A DNA stretch of 21,615 nucleotides, taken from Anaerolineales bacterium. GTDB taxonomy: Bacteria > Chloroflexota > Anaerolineae > Anaerolineales > Villigracilaceae. The notes beneath the pieces were generated by a model. It was not told the origin of the DNA and did not search any database. It was given only the letters and a program-made list of their open reading frames with translations. The stretch lies in NCBI GenBank assembly GCA_020847355.1, contig JADLCG010000247.1, positions 1-21,615 on the forward strand, given 5' to 3'. How positions within the stretch are numbered: the stretch's first letter is position 1; every line of letters starts with the position of its first letter. The position numbers and the translations under genes were made by a program. This document shows positions 14,224 through 21,493 of this stretch, piece by piece.

Positions 14224-14532
14224 CTACGCCCAACCCTGATTTTTCACAAAATCGGAAATGATCGGGATATTGACGGATTGACCTTGATAGGCAAGGTAGC
14301 CGCAATATAATTGATAGAACCAAAACAAAATGCCGATACAAAACGAAGCGGTAATAACAGTGATAATGCCAAGAACCAAAGCTTGCGCGTTATGAGCTTT
14401 GATATATGGGCGATTCTTTTTATCGTCCATCAACATCAGGACAATCGGGATGAGCGGCGAAAATACATAAGCTAACGCGGCCCATAATTTATCGTCGCTG
14501 GTGGCATCTGGTGAAATTGGCGCTTGAGACAT
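14224..14532 (-). CDS. Small DUF4870/Tic20-like membrane protein
   Basis: This 102-residue protein begins DATSDDKLWAALAYVFSPLIPIVL, with a motif RPYIKAHNAQALVLGIITVI after the first membrane segment. This is the same plan (AhxL..x, then a polar loop with Y-x-x-x-x-A-Q-A) as the 146-residue neighbour. Two or three membrane helices are likely. GGAGGAAT precedes the ATG at a good distance. The likely paralogy is inferred from the shared pattern, since residue identity is low. Function is unknown. Confidence 0.75.
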   Translation of the reverse strand: MSQAPISPDATSDDKLWAALAYVFSPLIPIVLMLMDDKKNRPYIKAHNAQALVLGIITVITASFCIGILFWFYQLYCGYLAYQGQSVNIPIISDFVKNQGWA

Positions 14533-14794
14533 GGTTTATTCCTCCGAATAAATAAAATTGAACTGCTAATATTTTACAGCGATTTAGAGCAAAACGCAAA
14601 CCTTTTGTTTCGTACTTTGGTACTGCGGCGCTGGGCATTGAGTTACGCAGTACTGCAAGATTCAGCTTGCATTTTCGGGCAACATAAATATTGGGGTACG
14701 AATAAAGCGCTTAAGGCGAGTTGATAAGCAGATTAACCGCCGAATCTAAATTCCTCACTTCCAGATTTATCGCTTTTAAGTTATCCTCTCGCCA
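14533..14794. other. Divergent intergenic region without a gene
   Basis: No coding or RNA gene is supported here. It holds an 8-base inverted repeat, GTACTGCG (14620-14627) and CGCAGTAC (14646-14653), set in a cluster of GTAC-containing words (14612-14657). A TATCCT box (14782-14787) stands 7 bases before the xseA ATG. Confidence 0.5.
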
Positions 14795-16000
14795 ATGCAA
14801 CCGAACCTTTTCGCTCCCGCCTATTTGACCGTCTCGCAGTTGACCTTCCACATCCGCAAGCGTTTGGAAGACGACCCAACTTTGCGCGATGTGTGGGTGG
14901 AAGGCGAAATTTCCAACTTAGCCAAGCCAAATTCTGGGCATATTTACTTCACGCTCAAAGATAAAAACGCGGCGCTGCGTTGTGTGATCTGGAAGACGGA
15001 TGCCAGCCGCTTGCGCGTCAACTTGCAGGATGGGTTGGCGGTGGAAGCGCATGGCAAAATCGCCGTCTATGAACCGCAGGGACAATATCAGCTTGTCGTT
15101 AATCTGCTCCAGCCCAAAGGCGAAGGCGCGTTATATCAGGAATTTCTGCGGCTCAAAGCGGCGCTGGAAGCGGAAGGGCTATTTGACCCTGAAAGAAAAC
15201 GCCCAATTCCAGAACTCCCCAAAATAATTGGCATCGTCACCTCGCAAACTGGCGCGGCTCTGCGCGATATGCTCAATACGCTTCGTCGCCGCTTGCCGCT
15301 TGTTAAAGCGCTTCTCGCGCCTGCTCCCGTGCAAGGCGTAGAAGCGCCGCCCGCTTTAGTTGAAGCCTTACACAAGTTGAATCAACAAAACCCAGATGTG
15401 ATTCTATTGGCGCGCGGCGGCGGCTCCATTGAAGATTTGTGGGCGTTCAACGATGAAAGAGTCGTCCGCGCAGTTGCCGCTTCCAATGCGCCGATCATTT
15501 CCGGCGTAGGGCATGAGACGGATTTCACGCTGTGCGATTTTGCCGCCGATTTACGCGCTCCCACGCCAACCGCCGCCGCCGAACTTGCGACGCAAACTAC
15601 CCTTGACGATTTACAAGCGCAGGTGACGCATTTCACTGCGCGCCTCAACGCCCGGACCTTAGACCTGCTTGCTGAACAAAAAGTCTGGCTCGCCGCCCTA
15701 GCCGCGCGCTTGAAATATAGTTCGCCCGAACGCCGCATTCAAACTGAAAACCAAAATTTAGACGGACTTTCACGCCGCGCATTTTCAGCCTTGAGACATC
15801 GCATCCAACTGCATTCTGCAAACGTAGATGGAATATCGAAACGCCTGCAAGCCTTAAACCCGGCGAGCGTTTTGGCGCGCGGGTATGCTATCATCACCAG
15901 CTTGGAAAATGGTCAGGTGATTTCAAAAGTCGCGCAGGCGAAAGGCGCGCTGAAGGCGCGGGTCAGCGACGGCGAATTTGAAATTCGATCTACATCATAA
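14795..16000 (+). CDS. xseA: Exodeoxyribonuclease VII large subunit
   Basis: XseA is the catalytic subunit of exonuclease VII, which degrades single-stranded DNA from both ends, in the cytosol with XseB. The 401-residue protein starts with an OB-fold domain (about 8-105; WVEGEISNLAKPNSGHIYFTLKD). Catalytic-domain motifs follow: GIVTSQTGAALRDML (146-160), LARGGGSIEDLWAFN (205-219) and GVGHETDFTLCDFAADLRAPTPTAAAE (237-263, split as GVGHETDFT and ADLRAPTPTAAAE). It is slightly shorter than the E. coli form (about 450), with a shorter coiled-coil region. The ATG has no Shine-Dalgarno sequence, and a TATCCT box lies 7 bases before it. xseB begins 16 bases after the stop. Confidence 0.96.
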   Translation: MQPNLFAPAYLTVSQLTFHIRKRLEDDPTLRDVWVEGEISNLAKPNSGHIYFTLKDKNAALRCVIWKTDASRLRVNLQDGLAVEAHGKIAVYEPQGQYQLVVNLLQPKGEGALYQEFLRLKAALEAEGLFDPERKRPIPELPKIIGIVTSQTGAALRDMLNTLRRRLPLVKALLAPAPVQGVEAPPALVEALHKLNQQNPDVILLARGGGSIEDLWAFNDERVVRAVAASNAPIISGVGHETDFTLCDFAADLRAPTPTAAAELATQTTLDDLQAQVTHFTARLNARTLDLLAEQKVWLAALAARLKYSSPERRIQTENQNLDGLSRRAFSALRHRIQLHSANVDGISKRLQALNPASVLARGYAIITSLENGQVISKVAQAKGALKARVSDGEFEIRSTS

Positions 16001-16016
16001 AGCGTTGGAGTCTTTT

Positions 16017-16262
16017 ATGGCAAAAACAAAATTGACTGAAAAAGCAATCGAAGCGTTATCGTATGAAGAAGCCTCTGCCGAACTGGAAAGCATTGTCGGC
16101 GCTTTAGAAGAAGGGCAGAACATGCTCGAAGATGCGTTAAAACTTTTTGAGCGCGGACAAGCTCTGGCGGCGCATTGTGGCGCTTTGCTTGAGTCCGCTC
16201 AACTAAAAGTGCAAAAGCTGAGCGGAGAATCGTTAATTCCCTTTGAGGCAGACGTTGAATGA
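16017..16262 (+). CDS. xseB: Exodeoxyribonuclease VII small subunit
   Basis: XseB is the small helical subunit that binds XseA to form exonuclease VII. The 81-residue product shows the family pattern LSYEEASAELESIVGALEEG followed by EDALKLFERGQALAAHC. The ATG at 16017 is chosen because GGAG lies 6 bases upstream (16007-16010). A longer reading from 15978 would overlap xseA and add 13 residues with no family counterpart. Its stop overlaps the next ATG by 4 bases (ATGA), indicating coupling. Subunit order xseA-xseB is conserved. Confidence 0.94.
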   Translation: MAKTKLTEKAIEALSYEEASAELESIVGALEEGQNMLEDALKLFERGQALAAHCGALLESAQLKVQKLSGESLIPFEADVE

Positions 16263-16711
16263 ACCTTGCGCTGATTCTTGAAAATAAAGTTTTAATCGCA
16301 GTCCTGACCGCGTGGTTGCTTGCGCAAGTCTTGAAAATCCCCACGGAATATTTGCGCTCGCGGCGTTGGATGTGGGCGATGTTTTTTGCCGCTGGCGGGA
16401 TGCCCTCCTCGCATTCGGCGCTGATGGTTTCCGGCACGTTGGCGGTGGGCTTATATCATGGCTTTGATAACCCGCTTTTTGCGATTGCGGTAGGGATTAC
16501 GATGATCATCGCCCATGATGCCGCGGGCGTGCGCCGACAAGCCGGGATGCAAGCCGAGCGGATTAACGTCCTGTTTGAAGAACTGCTCAAAGGGCATATT
16601 TGGGACGAAAACGACCTCAAAGAAGTGATTGGACATACGCCCCTGGAAGTGGTTGGCGGCGTGCTCTTAGGGTTAACTGTCGCGTTTGTTCAGTGGAAGT
16701 TGTGGCCCTGA
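16259..16711 (+). CDS. DUF212 (divergent PAP2-like) membrane protein
   Basis: This is a 150-residue integral membrane protein of the DUF212 family, annotated as divergent PAP2 or acid phosphatase/vanadium haloperoxidase-related. Key blocks are AAGGMPSSHSALMV (the PSSHS phosphatase-like motif, about 45-58), AHDAAGVRRQAGMQAERIN and EVIGHTPLEVVGG. True PAP2 enzymes have three motifs, and only the PSSHS-type motif is clear here. A lipid-phosphate phosphatase role is possible but unproven. It overlaps xseB by 4 bases and faces murJ with only 3 bases between the stops, with no terminator seen in that gap. Confidence 0.87.
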   Translation: MNLALILENKVLIAVLTAWLLAQVLKIPTEYLRSRRWMWAMFFAAGGMPSSHSALMVSGTLAVGLYHGFDNPLFAIAVGITMIIAHDAAGVRRQAGMQAERINVLFEELLKGHIWDENDLKEVIGHTPLEVVGGVLLGLTVAFVQWKLWP

Positions 16712-16714
16712 AGG

Positions 16715-18334
16715 CTACCTTTTCAACCTCTGCGTCACGCGGGCGACTAGATACGTCACCTCTGGCACGCGGAAGATGAACAAGGCAATTCCATAAATTC
16801 CGCCGCCGAGCAAAACGCCCAATGGAACTAAAATCCAAAGGCTCAAGCCTGCGCTCAAGCGAAGCCAGATAGCCAGCGCCGCGCCCATTAAAACTGCGGC
16901 AGTTCCGCTGGGGATGACTCCTTGCAAAATAAATTTACCTTCAATTCCATGTAATCTTTTACGCATGAAAATGAACAACGCAGTCGCTTCCAAAGCAGTC
17001 GCTAGCGAATTTGCCAACGCCAGCCCGCCATGCGGCATCCAGCCAATGGACGCGAACCATCTCGAAAATAAAACGCTCAAGAGGACGTTCAAACTCATCG
17101 CCAAAACGCCAATGAAAACCGGCGTTTTGGTATCGTGCTGAGCGTAGAATGCGCGCGTTAAAATCTCCATCACCGAATGACCGACAATCCCAAGCGCGTA
17201 CCAAAGCAATGCCCAAGCGGTGAGTTGAACGCCGTGCGCGTCGAACTTCCCGCGCTCAAAAAGAAAAGCGACCAACGGCTCGCGCAATAAAATTAATCCC
17301 ACGCTTGCCGGAAGCGCCATCAACAAAATGCCGCGCAGAGAAGAAGCCAACGCCGAGCGCATTGCGTCTTTTTGATTTAACGCATGTTGAGCGGAAAAAG
17401 TCGGCATAGCCGCAATCGCCACAGATTGCGCAATCGCGGCTTGCGCCATGATCATCAATGTAAAGCCGTAACTTAATCCGGTTAAACTGCCGTTCGCCAT
17501 TTCCGAAGCCAAATTCGCGTTGACCCAGAAATTCAACTGCACAACGGCTGTCCCTAGCAGGCGTGGACCCATCAGCAAAATCACTTGGCGGGCGTTCGCG
17601 TCTCCGCCGCCGAGCTTTTCCCAAACCCAAGCAAATAAATTTGGCGCGCCCGAAAATTTTTGTTTGGGCAGTCCCGCCGGAATAATTTTTATCAAGCTTG
17701 GAACTTGCACGAATAAATATAAAGCCGACCCAAGCGCCACGCCCCAAGCCAAGCCGTAAATGCCCATAAACGGGGCGAGAACCACCGCGCCAAAAATAAT
17801 CCCCAATTGATAGAGCGCCGGCGTTAATGCCGGAATTAAAAAGATTTGATGCGCGTTCAAAATGCCGACGATCAAACCGCCCAGCCCAAATAAAATTGCA
17901 GAGAGCAATTGAATACGCAATAACGCGACGGTTAAAGTAAAAAGTTCGGGGTTGGCGGAAAAGCCGGGAGCGAGGGCGAAGCGCACAACTTGCGGCGCAA
18001 AAATTGCAATTAACGCCGCCAACAGGCTCAAGGTCAGCGTGACCGCATTGGCAATCGCTTCAGCCAGCCGCCAAGCCGCTTCTTTTTCCGCTTTGGCGAG
18101 CAATCCCGTAAATGTCGGAATAAAAGCCGAACCCAACGCTCCGCCGGCAATCAATAAAAATAAAGTTTCGCTGACGCGATTTGCCGCAACGAACGCATCC
18201 AACTCCGCGGTAGCGCCAAAAGTCCGCGCCACTATAATCCCGCGCGCCAAGCCGGCAATTTGCCCCAGCGCCATCGCGATCATCACCGTGCCAGCCGCGC
18301 GCGCAATTTGTTGATTTGCATTTGATTCGGTCAT
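16715..18334 (-). CDS. murJ: Lipid II flippase MurJ (MVIN family)
   Basis: MurJ flips the undecaprenyl-linked peptidoglycan precursor lipid II across the cytoplasmic membrane. The 539-residue protein has about 14 hydrophobic segments and the MVIN opening IARAAGTVMIAMALGQIAGL, then GLARGIIVARTFGATAELDAF with the conserved Arg pair. LLIAGGALGSAFIPTFTGLL and the loop PFMGIYGLAWGVALGS follow. Length is near the usual 500-530. The ATG at 18334 has no Shine-Dalgarno sequence. A minus-strand TATAAT (18350-18345) would start transcription about 4 bases before it. It is divergent from the PLD lipoprotein and shares a palindromic -10 with it. Confidence 0.92.
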   Translation of the reverse strand: MTESNANQQIARAAGTVMIAMALGQIAGLARGIIVARTFGATAELDAFVAANRVSETLFLLIAGGALGSAFIPTFTGLLAKAEKEAAWRLAEAIANAVTLTLSLLAALIAIFAPQVVRFALAPGFSANPELFTLTVALLRIQLLSAILFGLGGLIVGILNAHQIFLIPALTPALYQLGIIFGAVVLAPFMGIYGLAWGVALGSALYLFVQVPSLIKIIPAGLPKQKFSGAPNLFAWVWEKLGGGDANARQVILLMGPRLLGTAVVQLNFWVNANLASEMANGSLTGLSYGFTLMIMAQAAIAQSVAIAAMPTFSAQHALNQKDAMRSALASSLRGILLMALPASVGLILLREPLVAFLFERGKFDAHGVQLTAWALLWYALGIVGHSVMEILTRAFYAQHDTKTPVFIGVLAMSLNVLLSVLFSRWFASIGWMPHGGLALANSLATALEATALFIFMRKRLHGIEGKFILQGVIPSGTAAVLMGAALAIWLRLSAGLSLWILVPLGVLLGGGIYGIALFIFRVPEVTYLVARVTQRLKR

Positions 18335-18344
18335 AGAGTGGCGG

Positions 18345-18352
18345 ATTATAAT
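18345..18352. promoter_or_regulatory. Shared palindromic -10 element, ATTATAAT
   Basis: ATTATAAT is its own reverse complement, so it gives TATAAT on the plus strand (18347-18352, start near 18359) and on the minus strand (18350-18345, start near 18338). The two starts fit the PLD lipoprotein (ATG 18368) and murJ (ATG 18334). Neither side has a strong -35. Confidence 0.6.
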
Positions 18353-18367
18353 GCGTTCGGAGATTCT

Positions 18368-19483
18368 ATGAAAAAAATATGGATGACATTACTCGCGCTG
18401 GCAAGCCTGACTCTAGCTTGTGATTTAAGCGCCTCAACGGCTACGCCCCTTTCCCCGCTGATCATTGATTCGGAACCCGTTCAAACCCCCGCCACGCTGA
18501 CTGAGATTCGACTGCCCGCCGGATATGGCGCAACCAGTTCTTGGTTTGAATTATATTTCACCGACCCAACCAGTTCTTTAGCCTTGCAAAAAACCGGCGG
18601 ACCAGACGGCCCGTTCGCCGCCGCGCTGGATTCGGCGAAGCTAAGTATAGATATGGCGATTTATAGTTTAAGTTTGAACAGCGTGCGCGATGCCTTACTG
18701 CGCGCGCAAAATCGCGGCGTGCGCGTGCGCCTGGTGATGGAAAGCGATAACTTAGAACGCGCCGACCCGCAAAGATTGAAAGACGCCGGCATTCCAATTT
18801 TAGGAGATCGCCGCGAAGGTTTAATGCACAATAAATTTACGGTGATTGATAACGCCGAAGTGTGGATCGGCTCGATGAATTACACCGATTCGGGAACATA
18901 CGAAGATAACAACGACTTGATCCGGATTCGTTCGGTGAAATTAGCCGAAGACTATACAAAAGAATTTGAAGAAATGTTCACCGACGATAAATTCGGCGAT
19001 GACGTTGTGGCGGAAACGCCCAATCCGCGTGTGACGATTGACGGCACGCCGATAGACGTTTACTTCTCTCCCGACGATCACGCGCAGGCGAGTCTTTTAG
19101 AGTTGATTGAAAACGCCAAACACAGCGTTTACTTTATGGCATTCTCCTTCACTTCGGATGAAATCGGCGACGCCATTCGCGCGCGCGCCGCGGCGGGCGT
19201 CGCGGTCAAAGGCGTGATGGAAGATGAGCAGATTAATTCAAACGCTGGCACGGAGTTTGACGGCTTTCAACACGCCGGGCTGGATGTGAAGCGCGATGGC
19301 AACCCAGGTCAGATGCACCATAAAGCCATGATCATTGACGAAAGCATTGTGGTCTTTGGTTCTTATAACTTTACAAATAGCGCCGAAATGCGTAACGATG
19401 AAAATATGCTGGTGATCTACAACACGGATTTGGCTCAAGAATTTCTGAAAGAGTTTGCGCGTATATACGCGCAAGCGCAATAG
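18368..19483 (+). CDS. Phospholipase D-like (HKD) lipoprotein
   Basis: This 371-residue member of the PLD superfamily carries two HKD motifs, which together form one active site. The first is HNKFTVID (His154, Lys156, Asp161) followed by GSMNYT, and the second is HHKAMIID (His317, Lys319, Asp324) followed by GSYNFT. The N-terminus (MKKIWMTLLALASLTLAC, Cys18) is a lipoprotein signal, so the enzyme probably acts outside the membrane. The start at 18368 is chosen over a GTG at 18338 because it gives a normal signal peptide and has GGAG upstream. PLD-like enzymes of this type act on phospholipids or nucleic acid, and the substrate here is unknown. It is divergent from murJ. Confidence 0.88.
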   Translation: MKKIWMTLLALASLTLACDLSASTATPLSPLIIDSEPVQTPATLTEIRLPAGYGATSSWFELYFTDPTSSLALQKTGGPDGPFAAALDSAKLSIDMAIYSLSLNSVRDALLRAQNRGVRVRLVMESDNLERADPQRLKDAGIPILGDRREGLMHNKFTVIDNAEVWIGSMNYTDSGTYEDNNDLIRIRSVKLAEDYTKEFEEMFTDDKFGDDVVAETPNPRVTIDGTPIDVYFSPDDHAQASLLELIENAKHSVYFMAFSFTSDEIGDAIRARAAAGVAVKGVMEDEQINSNAGTEFDGFQHAGLDVKRDGNPGQMHHKAMIIDESIVVFGSYNFTNSAEMRNDENMLVIYNTDLAQEFLKEFARIYAQAQ

Positions 19484-19534
19484 ATTGCTTCTGTCAGCCC
19501 GCTTTCTAATTTGAGGGAGCGCTAATTCTTCCCT

Positions 19535-19576
19535 GCTCAAGCCGCCGTCCTCGGCGGCGGGGACGCCGCCTTGAGC
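19535..19576. repeat. GC-rich palindromic element
   Basis: Outer arms GCTCAAG and CTTGAGC (19535-19541, 19570-19576) enclose CCGCCG-TCCT-CGGCGG and more GC-rich bases. It stands out against the AT-rich gap and has no T-tract. It could be a terminator for the PLD gene or one copy of a dispersed palindromic repeat. Confidence 0.5.
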
Positions 19577-19691
19577 GATGGTTTGTAAAATTTATTTCGA
19601 CCGACTACTTTACAAAGAACACGGAGAAACCCTTCTGAAATCTCTCTGTGGTAAAAGGCTCTTTAGTCCATTCCTTTAGACACTTCCTAAT

Positions 19692-19720
19692 TTGACAAGG
19701 CTCGCATTCTTTGCTAAACT
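19692..19720 (+). promoter_or_regulatory. Promoter of the amidohydrolase cluster
   Basis: TTGACA at 19692-19697 and TAAACT at 19715-19720 are 17 bases apart, and TGC just before the -10 makes it an extended -10. The predicted start is near 19727, 47 bases before the ATG at 19774. Confidence 0.72.
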
Positions 19721-19773
19721 TCAATTTGTCAGACAACTATACAATTAATGATGGAAATTGATGCTTATCTGCC

Positions 19774-21150
19774 ATGTCCACCCTTCTTATTAAAAACGCA
19801 CACATCGTCACTATGGACGACCGCCAAAAAGAAATTCCAAACGGTGGTCTTTTCATTCGGCGCGGACTGATTCAAAAAGTTGGGGAGATGCGCGAACTTC
19901 CCGAAACTGCCGATGAAGTTCTCGATTTACAAGGTCATGTCGTTTTGCCCGGCTTGGTCAATACGCACCATCATTTTTATCAAACCCTCACGCGCGCCGT
20001 CCCTGCCGCGCAAGACGCAAACCTCTTCAATTGGTTGAAAACGCTATATCCAATTTGGGCAAAGCTTCAGCCTGAAGATATTTTCACTTCGACGCAGACC
20101 GCCTTAGCGGAATTGGCTTTATCTGGATGCACCACCGCCTCCGATCATCTCTATCTTTATCCAAACGGCTCAAAGTTGGACGATGAAATTGCCGCCGCGC
20201 TGGAAATTGGAGTGCGGCTACAAGCCTCGCGCGGCTCGATGAGTCTCGGCGAATCTCAAGGCGGTTTGCCGCCCGATTCAGTGGTGGATAGCGAAGACGC
20301 TATCCTCAAAGATTCACAACGCCTGATCGAAAAATATCACGATGCCAAACCCGGCGCGATGACTCAAATTGTGCTAGCGCCTTGCTCGCCGTTTTCAGTC
20401 ACCACTGATCTAATGAAACAATCCGCCAAATTGGCGCGTAGTTATGGCGTACATTTGCATACGCATCTCGCCGAGACTGAAGATGAAGAACAATTTTGTT
20501 TGCAGAAATTTGGTCACAGACCCGTAGGCTATATGCAAGCGGTAGATTGGGTGGGCGATGACGTTTGGTTTGCTCATGCCGTGTATGTCAATGACGAAGA
20601 GATAAAAGTCTTTGCCAAGCATAACTGCGGCGTGGCGCATTGCCCAACCTCTAACATGCGGCTCGCTTCTGGCATTGCGCCAATCAAAGAATATAGAAAA
20701 GCGGGCATGCATGTCGGCTTGGGCGTGGATGGTTCGGCTTCAAATGACGGCTCGCATTTATTAGCGGAAGTTCGGAATGCCATGCTGGTTTCACGAGTCA
20801 AAGAAGGGGTTACAGGTTATTCATTATCTAACGACCCAACTCGCAAATTGATGACTGCCCGCGAAGCCTTATATCTAGGCACGCGCGGCGGCGCGGCCGT
20901 GCTAGGAAGAAATGACATCGGCTCTTTAGAAGCGGGAAAATGCGCCGACTTCTTCGCCGTGAATCTAAATCAACTGGGCTTTGCTGGTATGCACGATCCC
21001 GTTTCTGCGATTGTTTTTGGTCAACCTGTGCGCGTGGATTACACCGTAGTCAATGGAAAGTTTGTCGTCAAAGGCGGTCAATTAGTGACCGTAGATGAAC
21101 GTAAGATCGTTGAACGTCATAACAAAGCGGCGCAGAGATTGCTGAGTTGA
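19774..21150 (+). CDS. 8-oxoguanine deaminase-like amidohydrolase
   Basis: This 458-residue zinc amidohydrolase of the guanine/8-oxoguanine deaminase-ATZ/TRZ group deaminates a purine or related heterocycle in the cytosol. Metal-site residues are visible: His65 and His67 in NTHHHFYQTL, His231 and Glu234 in HTHLAE, His268 in WFAHAVY and Asp319 in GLGVDGSASND. The phrase FYQTLTRAVPAAQDANLFNWL is typical of the 8-oxoguanine deaminase subgroup, so this is the preferred call. Guanine deaminase or a triazine-type hydrolase is the alternative. The ATG lacks a clear Shine-Dalgarno sequence. A small membrane protein and an adenine deaminase follow on the same strand, which supports a purine role. Confidence 0.82.
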   Translation: MSTLLIKNAHIVTMDDRQKEIPNGGLFIRRGLIQKVGEMRELPETADEVLDLQGHVVLPGLVNTHHHFYQTLTRAVPAAQDANLFNWLKTLYPIWAKLQPEDIFTSTQTALAELALSGCTTASDHLYLYPNGSKLDDEIAAALEIGVRLQASRGSMSLGESQGGLPPDSVVDSEDAILKDSQRLIEKYHDAKPGAMTQIVLAPCSPFSVTTDLMKQSAKLARSYGVHLHTHLAETEDEEQFCLQKFGHRPVGYMQAVDWVGDDVWFAHAVYVNDEEIKVFAKHNCGVAHCPTSNMRLASGIAPIKEYRKAGMHVGLGVDGSASNDGSHLLAEVRNAMLVSRVKEGVTGYSLSNDPTRKLMTAREALYLGTRGGAAVLGRNDIGSLEAGKCADFFAVNLNQLGFAGMHDPVSAIVFGQPVRVDYTVVNGKFVVKGGQLVTVDERKIVERHNKAAQRLLS

Positions 21151-21163
21151 GAAGATATAAGCT

Positions 21164-21469
21164 ATGCTCAATTTTTTTCTCGGAATATTTCTCGGTTGGC
21201 CCGCCATTCTCACATCCGTGATTTTAGCGGGAGCGGGCTTATTTCGTAGAGATTTTCGTTTTCTCGTGATCGCCGCTATTCTTGCCGTCCCGTTTTCTTG
21301 GATGTTGAGCGGATTTCCGTACATCCAGTCGCCCGTGTTTTTATTGCCAGCCATCCCTTTTCTCTCCGCCTACTTTATGCACCGCGATCGTGAAATGCTC
21401 GCTTGGATTTTTGCAGTTCCATATTTCTTAATGATTTGGCTATTGTTCAACGTAATCCAAACAGTCTAA
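21164..21469 (+). CDS. Small conserved-looking membrane protein, function unknown
   Basis: This 101-residue, very hydrophobic protein has three or four predicted membrane helices (GIFLGWPAILTSVILAGAGL near 7-26, FLVIAAILAVPFSWML, PVFLLPAIPFLSAYF and MLAWIFAVPYFLMIWLLF) and short charged loops (FRRDFR, MHRDREM). I recognise no family. It starts 13 bases after the amidohydrolase, and the adenine deaminase starts 24 bases after it, so it is probably cotranscribed with both. A link to purine uptake would be guesswork. Confidence 0.6.
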   Translation: MLNFFLGIFLGWPAILTSVILAGAGLFRRDFRFLVIAAILAVPFSWMLSGFPYIQSPVFLLPAIPFLSAYFMHRDREMLAWIFAVPYFLMIWLLFNVIQTV

Positions 21470-21493
21470 ATTCTGATTGAGAGAGTAACGCTT

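Larger units (their letters stand above)
19484..19773. other. Intergenic region with palindromes and repeat-like sequence
   Basis: No gene is supported here. The parts seen are a GC-rich palindrome at 19535-19576, an inverted repeat TTTGTAAA/TTTACAAA (19582-19589 and 19609-19616), and an imperfect inverted pair CACGGAGA/TCTCTGTG near 19620-19652. A promoter for the next gene lies at 19692-19720. Confidence 0.55.

Noticed and set aside
15978..16016. Longer xseB start overlapping xseA
   Set aside because: It adds 13 residues without family match, and the ATG at 16017 has a GGAG site.
16015..16437. Minus-strand 140-codon open frame
   Set aside because: It lies antisense to xseB and the DUF212 gene, which are well supported by motifs and coupling.
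17256..17747. Minus-strand 163-codon open frame inside murJ
   Set aside because: Same strand, different frame from murJ, low-complexity Arg/Gly/Phe composition; murJ itself is clear.
18338..18367. GTG 18338 as the PLD lipoprotein start
   Set aside because: It would put 10 polar residues before the signal peptide and would lie upstream of the predicted transcription start. ATG 18368 has an SD.
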